Assembly (NCBI RefSeq): GCF_018861005.1
Contig: NZ_JAHKQL010000008.1
Span: 124,001-188,000, forward strand
Length of the DNA: 64,000 nucleotides
Direction of reading: 5' to 3'
DNA from: Polaribacter vadi
GTDB lineage: Bacteria; Bacteroidota; Bacteroidia; Flavobacteriales; Flavobacteriaceae
Both the position numbers and the translations under genes were made by a program. The notes beneath the pieces are model-generated. The model saw nothing but the letters and a program-made list of their open reading frames with translations. It did not search any database and was not told the origin of the DNA. Positions 17,101-24,351 of the stretch are shown here, piece after piece (the stretch's first letter is position 1; the number at the start of each line of letters is the position of its first letter).

Positions 17101-17303
17101 TGAATAATAAATTAGGTCATTTAAATTCGTTAACTAGAATTGGAAACTATGCACCAACAAATCAAGCCATTGCTTTTAAAAATGAAATTACAAAAGAAAT
17201 TGATCTAGAATTGGCGAAGTTATATTCGTTATTTGATAAAAATGTAAAAGAGTTAAATACTAAAGTTAAGGAGAGTAATATTGATTTGATTCAGTTGGAT
17301 TAA
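14199..17303 (+). CDS. Exported sortilin/BNR-repeat (WD40/YVTN-like) protein
   Basis: A 1034-residue protein with a signal peptide ending near NAQKK (residue 24). From there to about residue 720 it is a chain of BNR/Asp-box blades: TTDAGNTW, SENAGKTW, TTDGGETW, STDEGETW, STDAGKNW, STDGGKTY, SFDAGENW, TEDEGQSW, SFDDGKNW. These form one or two beta-propellers, as in VPS10/sortilin-like and xyloglucanase-like proteins. The last 300 residues carry a beta-sandwich-like segment and a helical, lysine-rich C-terminus (about 880-1034). It lacks a T9SS sorting domain. Annotated homologues are called glycosyl hydrolases, but no catalytic residues identify a substrate; a binding or peptidase-associated role is equally possible. 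Confidence 0.85.
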   Translation: MKKVLFLVICIFFSANAKVNAQKKSTKVSDEYFSAIKWRNIGPFRGGRSAAVTGVSGKANLFYMGATGGGVWKTTDAGNTWQNISDGFFGGSVGAVAVSESDNNVMYVGMGEKTVRGNVSSGDGIWKSENAGKTWKHVGLKNSRHIPRMRIHPKNSDIVFAGVMGDLYKPTQERGVYKTTDGGETWRKVLFSNEDSGVIDLVIDPNNPRILYATTWNIRRTPYSLSSGGDGSALWKSTDEGETWTNISTNKGLPEGIWGIAGVTVSPVNSDIVYALIENKKGGVYKSTDAGKNWKLINSERKLRQRAWYYTRLYADTQDEDILYVLNVRYHKSTDGGKTYKTYNAPHGDHHDLWIAPEDNQRMIIGDDGGAQISFDAGENWSTYMNQPTSQFYRVTTDNHFPYRILAAQQDNSTVRISHRTGGRFITESDWSSTAGGESAHIAVDPLNDDIVYGGSYSGLLTRVNHKTNESRAVNVWPDDPMGHGAEDFKYRFQWNFPILFSPNNKKRLYAASNHLHVTEDEGQSWQLISPDLTRNDPKTLGPSGGPITKDNTSVEYYGTIFAVAESHLQPGLIYTGSDDGLVHITKNNGESWDNITPKKMPEWMMINCIEIDPFTKGGAYIVGTKYKSGDYSPYIYKTENYGKSWDLIVTGIANEDFTRALRADPKRKGLLYAGTERGMYISFDDGKNWQTFKQNLPIVPITDLAIKDDNLIAATQGRSLWIIDDLTPLHQLNTSKKEDVILYKPKDAYNLSGGRGRTSRTAGTNHSGGVNIYYYINELKEKDVASISIFDANDNLIKKFSTKPDKDKKEGKLNIEEGNNIFNWNMMYDGAESVKGMILWWASLSGPMALPGTYKVELSVNDVKKSQNFSIVKNPMSEASESDMKAQFDFINDINKKMTEIHKALKNVAKVKNQVGLLKKSIKDKKKHKGLIDFADKLVKDMTIVEEKLYQTKSKSGQDPLNYPIRLNNKLGHLNSLTRIGNYAPTNQAIAFKNEITKEIDLELAKLYSLFDKNVKELNTKVKESNIDLIQLD

Positions 17304-17323
17304 TTATAGTGTAATTTATTTTC

Positions 17324-17372
17324 TTGGTATACTTTTTTAAAAAACTAAAAAGAGTGCTAAAAAGTATACCAA
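17324..17372 (+). terminator. Inverted repeat downstream of the BNR-repeat gene
   Basis: Two 14-base arms (17324-17337 and 17359-17372) are exact reverse complements around a 21-base AT-rich loop. It begins 20 bases after the stop codon, so a terminator is the simplest reading. The following bases (TTTTAAATT) make only a weak T-run and the loop is long for a terminator, so a processing or protein-binding site is also possible. Confidence 0.5.
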
Positions 17373-17468
17373 TTTTAAATTAATTACTATACATATTCTG
17401 TTGAAAATAAAACACGTAAAAACAAAGTCCAAAACAGAAGAGTTGTAATTAAACTTATTAAAAATAAA

Positions 17469-17717
17469 TTACTTCATATTTTTATCTGTCATATACATTC
17501 CGTAAAATAAACTCAAAATAATTTTATAAACCCAAAATTGAATCCATTTTCCGTTATTAAAATTTGTTTCTGCAATATTTATTAAATTTCCTGAAAATAT
17601 ATCACTAAAACTATTTATTAGCAATGAAATTATAGTTACGAAAACAAAAAATGGAACTGAAATCTTAAGTGTATTTACCCAAAACTCTTTTTGTTTTACT
17701 TTTTTTAAAAACGACAT
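17469..17717 (-). CDS. Small predicted two-span membrane protein
   Basis: An 82-residue protein with no recognised family. A basic N-terminus (MSFLKKVKQKEFW) precedes one clear membrane span (about 16-36, VPFFVFVTIISLL), followed by a polar loop and a second hydrophobic stretch (about 58-76, FWVYKIILSLFYGMYM). The composition resembles small flavobacterial inner-membrane proteins of unknown role. It is transcribed divergently from the orphan sensor gene, and candidate -7 elements for both lie only a few bases apart. Confidence 0.6.
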   Translation of the reverse strand: MSFLKKVKQKEFWVNTLKISVPFFVFVTIISLLINSFSDIFSGNLINIAETNFNNGKWIQFWVYKIILSLFYGMYMTDKNMK

Positions 17718-17748
17718 AATTTTTATTTTTAACGGTGAGCAATATTAA

Positions 17749-17756
17749 CAAAATTA
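17749..17756 (-). promoter_or_regulatory. Candidate -7 element for the 82-residue membrane protein
   Basis: The minus strand reads TAATTTTG, 31 bases before the start at 17717. It is separated by only 4 bases from the opposite-strand element at 17761-17768. Confidence 0.45.
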
Positions 17757-17760
17757 TAAT

Positions 17761-17768
17761 TATATTTG
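17761..17768 (+). promoter_or_regulatory. Candidate -7 element for the orphan sensor gene
   Basis: TATATTTG on the plus strand, 36 bases before the ATG at 17805. Because it nearly touches the divergent element at 17749-17756, polymerases at the two sites would exclude each other. Confidence 0.45.
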
Positions 17769-17804
17769 ATACTTATTCAATATCACTTTCATTCTCCAAA
17801 ATAA

Positions 17805-18401
17805 ATGAAGAGTAGATCACTTTTTATCTTATGTACTTTTATCATCTTATTTGGCATAAATAAATTCAGCTTACATAAAGACATTCACAGACAAAATGAA
17901 AACCTTACTGTTGTAAACATTTCAGGTAAACAAAGAATGTACAGTCAAAGAATCTCAAAATTAGTTTTGACATACAACAATGTTAATGAAACTTTTTTTT
18001 CGGAAAACACCATAAAATTAGAAGAAATTCTTTCAGAATTTTCTAAAGCCCATCAACTTTTAAAATCTAATTATTTTGAAAAATATGATGATTTCTATTT
18101 AAAAGAATATTTTGGTGAAATTGATATGTTTTATTCAAACATCATTAAAAATTCAAGATTACTCATCAAAAATCAAAATGATAAAACTGAAATTAACAAA
18201 TACATCAACTTAACCTTATTCAACACTGAACGATTTTTACCTATTATGGATAAAATTGTAGTTAGATATGAAGAAATAGGAAGAAATAGAGGGCAGAGTA
18301 TTCTAAATCGTGAACTTACTTTTAATATAATTCTTGCTATTTTATCTATATATGCAGTTTTCTTTGTGATTTTTCCTTTGGCAAATACTAAAAGAGAATA
18401 A
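17805..18401 (+). CDS. Stand-alone PilJ/NarX-type sensor domain protein
   Basis: A 198-residue protein with a membrane span at about 4-20, an external helical domain, and a second span at about 170-192. The external part begins with VNISGKQRMYSQRISKL (37-53), the conserved P-box-like helix of the type IV pili methyl-accepting chemotaxis transducer N-terminal domain, also found in NarX/NarQ nitrate sensors. The helices after it fit the four-helix bundle. The protein ends nine residues after the second span (FPLANTKRE), so it has no HAMP, kinase, GGDEF or methyl-accepting output domain. The stop is clean and the DNA beyond it holds no continuation, so this looks like a true short form rather than an obvious frameshift. 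Confidence 0.75.
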   Translation: MKSRSLFILCTFIILFGINKFSLHKDIHRQNENLTVVNISGKQRMYSQRISKLVLTYNNVNETFFSENTIKLEEILSEFSKAHQLLKSNYFEKYDDFYLKEYFGEIDMFYSNIIKNSRLLIKNQNDKTEINKYINLTLFNTERFLPIMDKIVVRYEEIGRNRGQSILNRELTFNIILAILSIYAVFFVIFPLANTKRE

Positions 18402-18414
18402 AACTAAGTTGACT

Positions 18415-18741
18415 TTATTTTAGTTTTTCATTATTATGATGACGATTATGATCTCGTTTTGTTTTAATATCTAATTTCTTATCAAAAGCATCTTGTAAAT
18501 CAATACCTGTTTGGTTTGCCAAACATAGTACAACAAACATAACATCTGCTAATTCTTCTCCTAAATCTTTATTTTTATCAGATTCCTTTTCGCTTTGCTC
18601 ACCATATCTACGTGCAATAATTCTGGCTACTTCACCAACTTCTTCTGTTAATTGCGCCATATTTGTAAGCTCATTAAAATAACGAACTCCGTGAGTTTTA
18701 ATCCAATTATCTACTTGTTCTTGTGCGTTTTGAATATTCAT
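18415..18741 (-). CDS. MazG-like nucleotide pyrophosphohydrolase
   Basis: A 108-residue all-alpha NTP pyrophosphohydrolase. The metal-binding residues are in QLTEEVGEVARI (about 31-42) and GEELADVMFVV (about 62-72), the paired EExxE and ExxD motifs of the MazG/dUTPase-2 superfamily. It hydrolyses a nucleoside triphosphate to the monophosphate and pyrophosphate, a house-cleaning role. Single-domain size suggests a tetramer or dimer. It converges on the orphan sensor gene with 13 bases between stops. Confidence 0.88.
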   Translation of the reverse strand: MNIQNAQEQVDNWIKTHGVRYFNELTNMAQLTEEVGEVARIIARRYGEQSEKESDKNKDLGEELADVMFVVLCLANQTGIDLQDAFDKKLDIKTKRDHNRHHNNEKLK

Positions 18742-18755
18742 CTTTTTTGCGCTTT

Positions 18756-18763
18756 CAAATATA
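18756..18763 (-). promoter_or_regulatory. Candidate -7 element for the MazG-like gene
   Basis: The minus strand reads TATATTTG, 14 bases before the start codon at 18741, which would leave a leader of only a few bases. Confidence 0.45.
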
Positions 18764-18782
18764 TTTTAGTTTAATAAAATTG

Positions 18783-19643
18783 CTAAAAATTCATAGTTAC
18801 ACCTAGAGTTCCTGGTGCAAACTGCAAGTTCCAAGCTACTTTTTTATCCTTTTTAATTTCATTGTATTTATCATCATACTTTGTGTCTAAAAAACGATCT
18901 ATGGCTTCTACAATAAAAATACTAATTGCTGTAGAAAAAGCAACATCAGAAATCCAATGAAAACGATCTAAAATTCTACTAAAACCTGGTATAGAACCAA
19001 TGGTATATAAACCAGCTTTTATCCATGGATTTTTAAATTGTTTAGCAATTACGTAAGCATTTGTAAAACCTAACATTACATGACCAGAAGGAAAAGAATC
19101 GTAATTGTAAACGCGATCTATATGAAAAGGATCGAATGTAGCTTTACCTACTTCTATTCTAGGTCTGGCTCTACCAATAATTCTTTTTGATACTTGCTGT
19201 AATAAACCAGCAGCAGAAGCAGATGAAATCAATAAAACTCCTGTTCTTCGTAATTTAGGGTTTTTAGTAAACAAACCTGCTAAATAAACAGCACCTGTTA
19301 ATCTGTAATTGTTATTAGGGTCTCCAATATTATTACCATAGTTTACTAACCAATTTGGTGCTTTGGGTCTGTAATTTACAGCCCATCTATCTACATTATC
19401 ATCAATAAAATAAAAAGCTGTAGTACCAGCTGCAACATAACCTAAATTTGTAAATTGCTTTTTTTGCCAATACAAAGGTCTTGAATATGCATACCCCATA
19501 CCTCCTGCAATATTACCTAAATCATAGGTAAAATTTTGCCATAGATTTTTTTCTGCATCTAAATTAAAAGATACTTTTTGATTTTGCGAAAAGCTATTGA
19601 ATGAACAGAAAAATAACAGAAAAAGAAAAACTCTTTTCATCAT
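18783..19643 (-). CDS. PAP2-superfamily membrane phosphatase
   Basis: A 286-residue protein with a signal peptide (MMKRVFLFLLFFCSFNSFSQ). The three phosphatase motifs are present in order: KRIIGRARPR (about 150-159), PSGH (about 188-191) and SRILDRFHWISDV (about 225-237), containing the catalytic histidines. Such enzymes remove phosphate from lipid phosphates or polyprenyl diphosphates in or outside the membrane. Which lipid is used here is not visible. The start has two adjacent methionines. Monocistronic by spacing. Confidence 0.88.
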   Translation of the reverse strand: MMKRVFLFLLFFCSFNSFSQNQKVSFNLDAEKNLWQNFTYDLGNIAGGMGYAYSRPLYWQKKQFTNLGYVAAGTTAFYFIDDNVDRWAVNYRPKAPNWLVNYGNNIGDPNNNYRLTGAVYLAGLFTKNPKLRRTGVLLISSASAAGLLQQVSKRIIGRARPRIEVGKATFDPFHIDRVYNYDSFPSGHVMLGFTNAYVIAKQFKNPWIKAGLYTIGSIPGFSRILDRFHWISDVAFSTAISIFIVEAIDRFLDTKYDDKYNEIKKDKKVAWNLQFAPGTLGVTMNF

Positions 19644-19662
19644 AAAAAAAAATTTGAATCCA

Positions 19663-19670
19663 CAAATATA
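19663..19670 (-). promoter_or_regulatory. Candidate -7 element for the PAP2 gene
   Basis: The minus strand reads TATATTTG, 20 bases before the start codon at 19643. Confidence 0.45.
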
Positions 19671-19770
19671 GTGGTAATAAAATAATTTAGTTTATTTATA
19701 TGTTATTCAATATTAAAACCATAATATATTTTAAGTATCAATAAAGAAGAACGTATAGAGATTATTCTTT

Positions 19771-20544
19771 TTAAGCTAAAAATTCACAAACAGTTTCATA
19801 AAAATCTTTAGGGTTTTCTGCATGCAACCAATGACCTGCATTAGCAACTTCTACAACTGTATTATTAGGAAAATGATTATCGATAATAATTTGTTCTTCT
19901 GGAATTATATAACCCGATTTTTCTCCTTTTAAAAACAATGTATCTTTATCAAAGGATGTATTTTGAGGTAAAGGTTTACCAACTTCTGGATTATTTTCTG
20001 TTAAAGATTGTAAATTAAATCGAAAGCCTAATTGTCCTTTTTCTACCCAATACACATTTTTCATTAAAAATTGACGAATGCCCAATTCTGGTATATATTT
20101 ACTCAATTGCTCATCTACCAGTTTTCTTGAATTTTGGATAGAAAAATCAACAGAATTTAAACCTGCTAAAATTGCATTATGGTGTGGTTCATAGGCTTTA
20201 GGTGAAATATCAACAATAATTAACTTATCAACTAAATCTGGATAATTTACAGCAAACAACATTGCTGTTTTTCCGCCCATAGAATGCCCAATAATATTTA
20301 CATTTTCTATTTGATGATGTTTTATGTAGTTGTATAAATCTTCTGCTAGAAGCTCATAATTAAAAGCATCTGTATGAAAACTGCGTCCGTGATTTCTTTG
20401 GTCTATTAAATGTACTTGGTAATCTTCTGAAAACTGATTTCCCAAAGTTTTCCAATTATCAGACATGCCAAAATAACCATGTGAAATAAGCAATGGCTTG
20501 CCTTCTCCTTTTATTGTTGAATGTAGTATTCTATTTTCTGTCAT
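19771..20544 (-). CDS. Alpha/beta hydrolase, YbfF-like esterase
   Basis: A 257-residue alpha/beta hydrolase. The nucleophile is Ser88 in IIGHSMGGKTA, the oxyanion region is ISHGYFGMSDNW (20-31), followed by DQRNHGRSFH (48-57), and the catalytic histidine is His238 in NAGHWLHAENP. The closest recognisable family is the YbfF/ABHD11 esterase group, which acts on short acyl esters or acyl-CoA. Cytoplasmic. It follows the 355-residue unknown gene by 36 bases on the same strand and may share its transcript. Confidence 0.88.
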   Translation of the reverse strand: MTENRILHSTIKGEGKPLLISHGYFGMSDNWKTLGNQFSEDYQVHLIDQRNHGRSFHTDAFNYELLAEDLYNYIKHHQIENVNIIGHSMGGKTAMLFAVNYPDLVDKLIIVDISPKAYEPHHNAILAGLNSVDFSIQNSRKLVDEQLSKYIPELGIRQFLMKNVYWVEKGQLGFRFNLQSLTENNPEVGKPLPQNTSFDKDTLFLKGEKSGYIIPEEQIIIDNHFPNNTVVEVANAGHWLHAENPKDFYETVCEFLA

Positions 20545-20580
20545 TTTCTTTTCGATGTAAATTTGTGTTAAAAATTGCTG

Positions 20581-21648
20581 TTAAAACAATTCTTTACTGC
20601 TAATGTCTAAATAATTTCGTTTAACAAAAATTAAAATAGTTTCTAAAACTTCGCCCATATTTTTACATTTTTTAAACTCAACATCACCCACATAATCTAT
20701 TAAATCTTGTTTTAAACGTTCTATATGTTTTGGAAAAGAAATATTATCTTGTTTCATACATCTAATGATGTGCTGAATTCTATCTGGTGAGCTAATCATT
20801 CTTTTTGCAATGTAAGAACGTTCTTCAATTTTATACTGATTAATAGAGCTGTTCTGTAATTTTTTACCAACCATTTCTACCATTTTAAAATTCTCTTTTA
20901 AGAATTGTAAATTGTATACTTTTAAATTTCCTTCAAAAGATTGTTGATCAAAATCTATGGCTCTAATTTTATATACAATATGATCGAAATCGTGAATAGG
21001 TGTAATTACATAATTATAAGATCTCATATCACCCAAAAGACGAATAAAACAACGCTCTTTAAACTTCACAAATTCTTTTGCAATTTGCGACTTTTCTGAT
21101 TCTGTACATTTTGGCAAAAAATTATCGATAAAATCATCACCAGGAATTCCAGAAATATGCTCTTCTATTAAAGTGTCTTTATACACCAAGTAATTCATGG
21201 TGTAAGGAGACAAAATGTGCTCTAATTCTAAACCATAAATACGAGAAGCATCAGCCTGTTTTACATAAAAATAGGTAAAATTATCATTTAAAATATTACG
21301 AACTTTAATACGAAAAGGTTTAGAATTACCAAACGTACAAAAGTCTATGGCATCTATATTTAAAAAAGGAATGGTATTATCATTACCATCAGAATGTAAA
21401 ATGGTGTAAATCTTTTTTAAACTTAAATCAATTTCATTTCTATCCCATTCAGAATAATAAGTTCTTACCCAAAGTGTGTCTTCATCATTCTTATCAAACA
21501 CAGTTACTGAGCCCTGAAAACGCAATAAATCGTTGTACAAAATACTAATTTTAGTACTTCTGTTGTGTTTTTTTAAAAACGCTGTTAGCAACTTACTAAC
21601 AGGAAAAGTAGGTTTTTTTTTAGATATTAATTTTTGATTATCAGCCAT
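20581..21648 (-). CDS. Conserved hypothetical protein, possibly kinase-like
   Basis: A 355-residue protein I recognise only as a conserved flavobacterial protein of unknown function. No signal peptide or membrane span is visible. About residues 194-230 contain a GDMRSYNYVI stretch followed by IRAIDFDQQSFEG. That spacing resembles the catalytic-loop D-x4-N and metal-binding DFD of protein-kinase-like folds, but a glycine-rich loop is not evident, so this is only a suggestion. The C-terminal 120 residues are helical and basic. It lies between dprA and the hydrolase, with its own candidate promoter. Confidence 0.6.
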   Translation of the reverse strand: MADNQKLISKKKPTFPVSKLLTAFLKKHNRSTKISILYNDLLRFQGSVTVFDKNDEDTLWVRTYYSEWDRNEIDLSLKKIYTILHSDGNDNTIPFLNIDAIDFCTFGNSKPFRIKVRNILNDNFTYFYVKQADASRIYGLELEHILSPYTMNYLVYKDTLIEEHISGIPGDDFIDNFLPKCTESEKSQIAKEFVKFKERCFIRLLGDMRSYNYVITPIHDFDHIVYKIRAIDFDQQSFEGNLKVYNLQFLKENFKMVEMVGKKLQNSSINQYKIEERSYIAKRMISSPDRIQHIIRCMKQDNISFPKHIERLKQDLIDYVGDVEFKKCKNMGEVLETILIFVKRNYLDISSKELF

Positions 21649-21666
21649 AAATTCTGTGGTATTTTA

Positions 21667-21674
21667 CAAAAATA
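21667..21674 (-). promoter_or_regulatory. Candidate -7 element for the 355-residue unknown gene
   Basis: The minus strand reads TATTTTTG, 18 bases before the start codon at 21648 and just beyond the dprA stop. Confidence 0.45.
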
Positions 21675-21683
21675 GGGATTAAA

Positions 21684-22784
21684 TTAGACGATTTCAAACA
21701 TCTTACCAGGTAAAGGCTTTGTAACACCTTTTAATTCCATTTGTAATAAAATTGATGACAATTGAAAAATAGGAATATTACATTCTAAAGAGATTACATC
21801 TAGAACTTGAGCTCCTTTTAGGTGTAATAAATCGTAGATTTTTTGTTCTCTTTCATTCAAATCAATAAATAATTGTTTTTGAATTACTTTCGGTTGTTCT
21901 TTAATATCCCAATTTAGCATTTTAATTATATCTGTTGCAGATGTTAACAAATGTGCATTATTATTTTTTATTAAATTATTGCAACCTTTACTATAAATAT
22001 CTGTAGTTCTTCCTGGCACTGCAAATACATCTCTATGATAAGAATTTGCAATATCTGCAGTTACTAAAGAACCTCCTTTAGATGCACTCTCTACAATAAT
22101 TGTTGCTTTAGAAATACCTGCAACAATTCTATTTCTCTTTAAAAAATTCTCTCTTAAAGGTTGTTCTTCACTCCAAAATTCTGTTAAAAAACCACCATTT
22201 TCGTTTACTTCATTAATATATTTTTTATGCACTTTAGGGTAAATTTGCTCAAAGCCATGAGCCAAAACAGCAATAGTTTGCAAATTATTTTTTATAGCTG
22301 CTTTATGTGCACAAATATCTACACCATATGCAAAACCACTAACAATTATTGGGTTATATTCAGCTAATTCAGTAATTAAATTATTTATAATATCTCTTCC
22401 ATAAGAACTCATGTTTCTGGTACCAACAACAGATATTATTTTATCATTTTCTAGGTTGATGTTACCATCTCTAAAAAACAAAATAGGGCTATCAATACAA
22501 TTCTGAAGGTTTTTAGGATAGTTTTTATCTAAAAAATAAGTGTACTCAATATTATTTTTTAAAATATAACCGAGTTCTTTTTCTGCAAGTAATAAATTTT
22601 CTTTGTCAAATAAATGTTTTAATGCATGAGCTCCAATACCATTTATTTTTTCTAAAATTGATGTTTTTTCATTGAAAACTTGCTCAACATCACCTACATT
22701 AACTATTAATTTTTTAGCCAAAATATCTCCTATAGCTTTGCTTTTTTGTAAGCGTAAAATGGCTAATAATTTTTCTTCTTTCAA
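21684..22784 (-). CDS. dprA: DNA-processing protein DprA
   Basis: A 366-residue DprA/Smf. It has an N-terminal helix-hairpin-helix-like segment (about 30-65, INGIGAHAL), the Rossmann-like DNA-binding core with SVVGTRNMSSYG (118-129), VSGFAYGVDICAHKAA, LAHGFEQIYPKVHK and GGFLTEF, and a C-terminal winged-helix domain (about 300-366). It loads RecA onto incoming single-stranded DNA in natural transformation. The start codon is TTG at 22784-22782. Presence of dprA alone does not prove competence. Confidence 0.93.
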   Translation of the reverse strand: MKEEKLLAILRLQKSKAIGDILAKKLIVNVGDVEQVFNEKTSILEKINGIGAHALKHLFDKENLLLAEKELGYILKNNIEYTYFLDKNYPKNLQNCIDSPILFFRDGNINLENDKIISVVGTRNMSSYGRDIINNLITELAEYNPIIVSGFAYGVDICAHKAAIKNNLQTIAVLAHGFEQIYPKVHKKYINEVNENGGFLTEFWSEEQPLRENFLKRNRIVAGISKATIIVESASKGGSLVTADIANSYHRDVFAVPGRTTDIYSKGCNNLIKNNNAHLLTSATDIIKMLNWDIKEQPKVIQKQLFIDLNEREQKIYDLLHLKGAQVLDVISLECNIPIFQLSSILLQMELKGVTKPLPGKMFEIV

Positions 22785-22863
22785 TAGAACTCAATTTTAA
22801 ATACAATATATAATTTTTTACTGATATTTTTTTGAAATAATTTAATTTATAAAATAAATATTC

Positions 22864-22871
22864 TACTTTTG
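22864..22871 (+). promoter_or_regulatory. Candidate -7 element for the HU/SPOR gene
   Basis: TACTTTTG, only 5 bases before the ATG at 22877. If used, the mRNA would be leaderless or nearly so. The next in-frame methionine is residue 40, so a later start is unlikely. Confidence 0.4.
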
Positions 22872-22876
22872 TATTT

Positions 22877-23782
22877 ATGAATTTAGCCAACTATATAAAC
22901 GATTTACTATACAGATACGATTGTGTAATTGTACCTGATTTTGGAGGTTTTGTAACTAATAAAATAGGTGCAAGTTTAGATGAAAACACGCATATGTTTT
23001 ATGCACCTTCTAAACAAATTACTTTTAATAGTCATTTAAAAATAAGTGATGGTTTATTGGCTAACTACATTGCTTCTTCAGAAAATATTTCTTTTGAAAA
23101 AGCTTCTAATGCAATTACTTTATCTGTAATTAGATGGCAAAATGAATTACAATCTAAATCTTTAGAGATTGGTGCTATTGGTACTTTATCTTTAAACAAT
23201 AATGGTCAAATTATTTTTGAACCAAACAGTACAGTAAACTATTTACCAGAATCTTTTGGTTTAACTACAGTTACAAATTCAGCAGTAAAAAGGCATCAAG
23301 AAATTGTAAAGCCTTTAATACCTGTTGTTAATAAAAAAGAAAGAAAAGGAATACCTACATTTATTAAGTATGCTGCTACTGCTGCAATTTTATTAACTTT
23401 AGGTTTTACAGCTAATAATTTTTATCAACAAGGTAAACAAGAAACCATACTTGCTAATCAGCAAAAATCTTTAGAGAAAAAAATACAGACTGCAACATTT
23501 GTAATTTCTAACCCTTTACCAACTATTGAGTTAAATGTGGTAAAAGAAACTGCAAAACCATATCATGTTGTTGCTGGTGCTTTTCAAATTAAAGAAAATG
23601 CTCAGAAAAAAGTTGATCAACTTAAAAAACAAGGGTTTAATGCCAGTATTATTGGTGTTAACAAATGGGGTTTAACTCAGGTTGTTTTTAATAGTTTTGC
23701 TGATAGAAATGATGCTATAAATAATTTGTATAAAATACAAGCTACTGCATCTAAAGACGCTTGGTTATTAGAAACAAAATAA
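22877..23782 (+). CDS. HU-CCDC81 and SPOR domain membrane protein
   Basis: A 301-residue protein with a characteristic Bacteroidota layout. Residues 1-130 contain the two HU-CCDC81-type domains (IVPDFGGFVTNKIGA near 18-32, then LEIGAIGTLSLN), related to the HU/IHF DNA-binding fold. A membrane span follows at about 162-180 (YAATAAILLTLGFTA), then a linker, then a SPOR domain at about 227-299 (YHVVAGAFQIKENAQKKV). SPOR domains bind denuded septal peptidoglycan, so the protein likely sits at the division site with the HU-like part in the cytoplasm. Whether the HU-like part binds DNA or protein is unknown. It starts a plus-strand run with the thioesterase and MscS genes. Confidence 0.88.
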   Translation: MNLANYINDLLYRYDCVIVPDFGGFVTNKIGASLDENTHMFYAPSKQITFNSHLKISDGLLANYIASSENISFEKASNAITLSVIRWQNELQSKSLEIGAIGTLSLNNNGQIIFEPNSTVNYLPESFGLTTVTNSAVKRHQEIVKPLIPVVNKKERKGIPTFIKYAATAAILLTLGFTANNFYQQGKQETILANQQKSLEKKIQTATFVISNPLPTIELNVVKETAKPYHVVAGAFQIKENAQKKVDQLKKQGFNASIIGVNKWGLTQVVFNSFADRNDAINNLYKIQATASKDAWLLETK

Positions 23783-23806
23783 CTTTTATTTAGGATACTA
23801 TCCTTA

Positions 23807-23814
23807 TATCTTTG
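23807..23814 (+). promoter_or_regulatory. Candidate -7 element for the thioesterase gene
   Basis: TATCTTTG followed by C, 16 bases before the ATG at 23831. A T-run at 23784-23787 lies 19 bases upstream, where TTTG would be expected, giving a partial -33 match. Confidence 0.5.
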
Positions 23815-23830
23815 CAGAAATTTTAAAAGA

Positions 23831-24340
23831 ATGGAAGCAAAAAAATCTATAGAATCTTTAACTGTACTTACAGATTTAGTTTTACCTGGAGACACTAATT
23901 ATTTAGATAATCTTTTTGGTGGCGAATTATTAGCTAGAATGGATAGAGCTTGTAGCATTGCTGCCAGACGTCATTCATCTAGAATTGTAGTTACTGCTTC
24001 TGTAAATCATGTTGCTTTTAGTAAGTCTGTACCTGTAGGTAGCGTTGTTACTATAGAAGCAAAAGTTTCTAGAGCTTTTAACTCTTCTATGGAAGTTTAT
24101 GTTGATGTTTGGATAGAAGACAGACAATCTGGTAAAAGAACAAAAGTTAACGAAGGTATTTATACATTTGTTGCTGTTGATGAAACAGGAAAACCTGTAC
24201 AAATACCGAGCTTAATACCAGAAACAGATTTAGAAAAAGAACGTTTTGATGGTGCTTTAAGACGTAAACAATTAAGCTTAGTTTTAGCTGGTAAAATAAA
24301 ACCAAATGAAGCTACTGAGCTAAAAGCTTTATTTAGTTAA
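23831..24340 (+). CDS. Acyl-CoA thioesterase, hotdog fold
   Basis: A 169-residue hotdog-fold thioesterase of the YciA/BACH type. Visible signatures are LPGDTNYLDNLFGGELLARMD (start of the hotdog with the catalytic aspartate in the GG-E-LL-MD helix), VTASVNHVAFSKSVPVGSVV and VDVWIED. It hydrolyses medium- or long-chain acyl-CoA to free acid and CoA in the cytoplasm. It has its own candidate promoter but lies 48 bases after the HU/SPOR gene and 11 bases before the MscS gene. Confidence 0.9.
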   Translation: MEAKKSIESLTVLTDLVLPGDTNYLDNLFGGELLARMDRACSIAARRHSSRIVVTASVNHVAFSKSVPVGSVVTIEAKVSRAFNSSMEVYVDVWIEDRQSGKRTKVNEGIYTFVAVDETGKPVQIPSLIPETDLEKERFDGALRRKQLSLVLAGKIKPNEATELKALFS

Positions 24341-24351
24341 AAATAAAAAAA

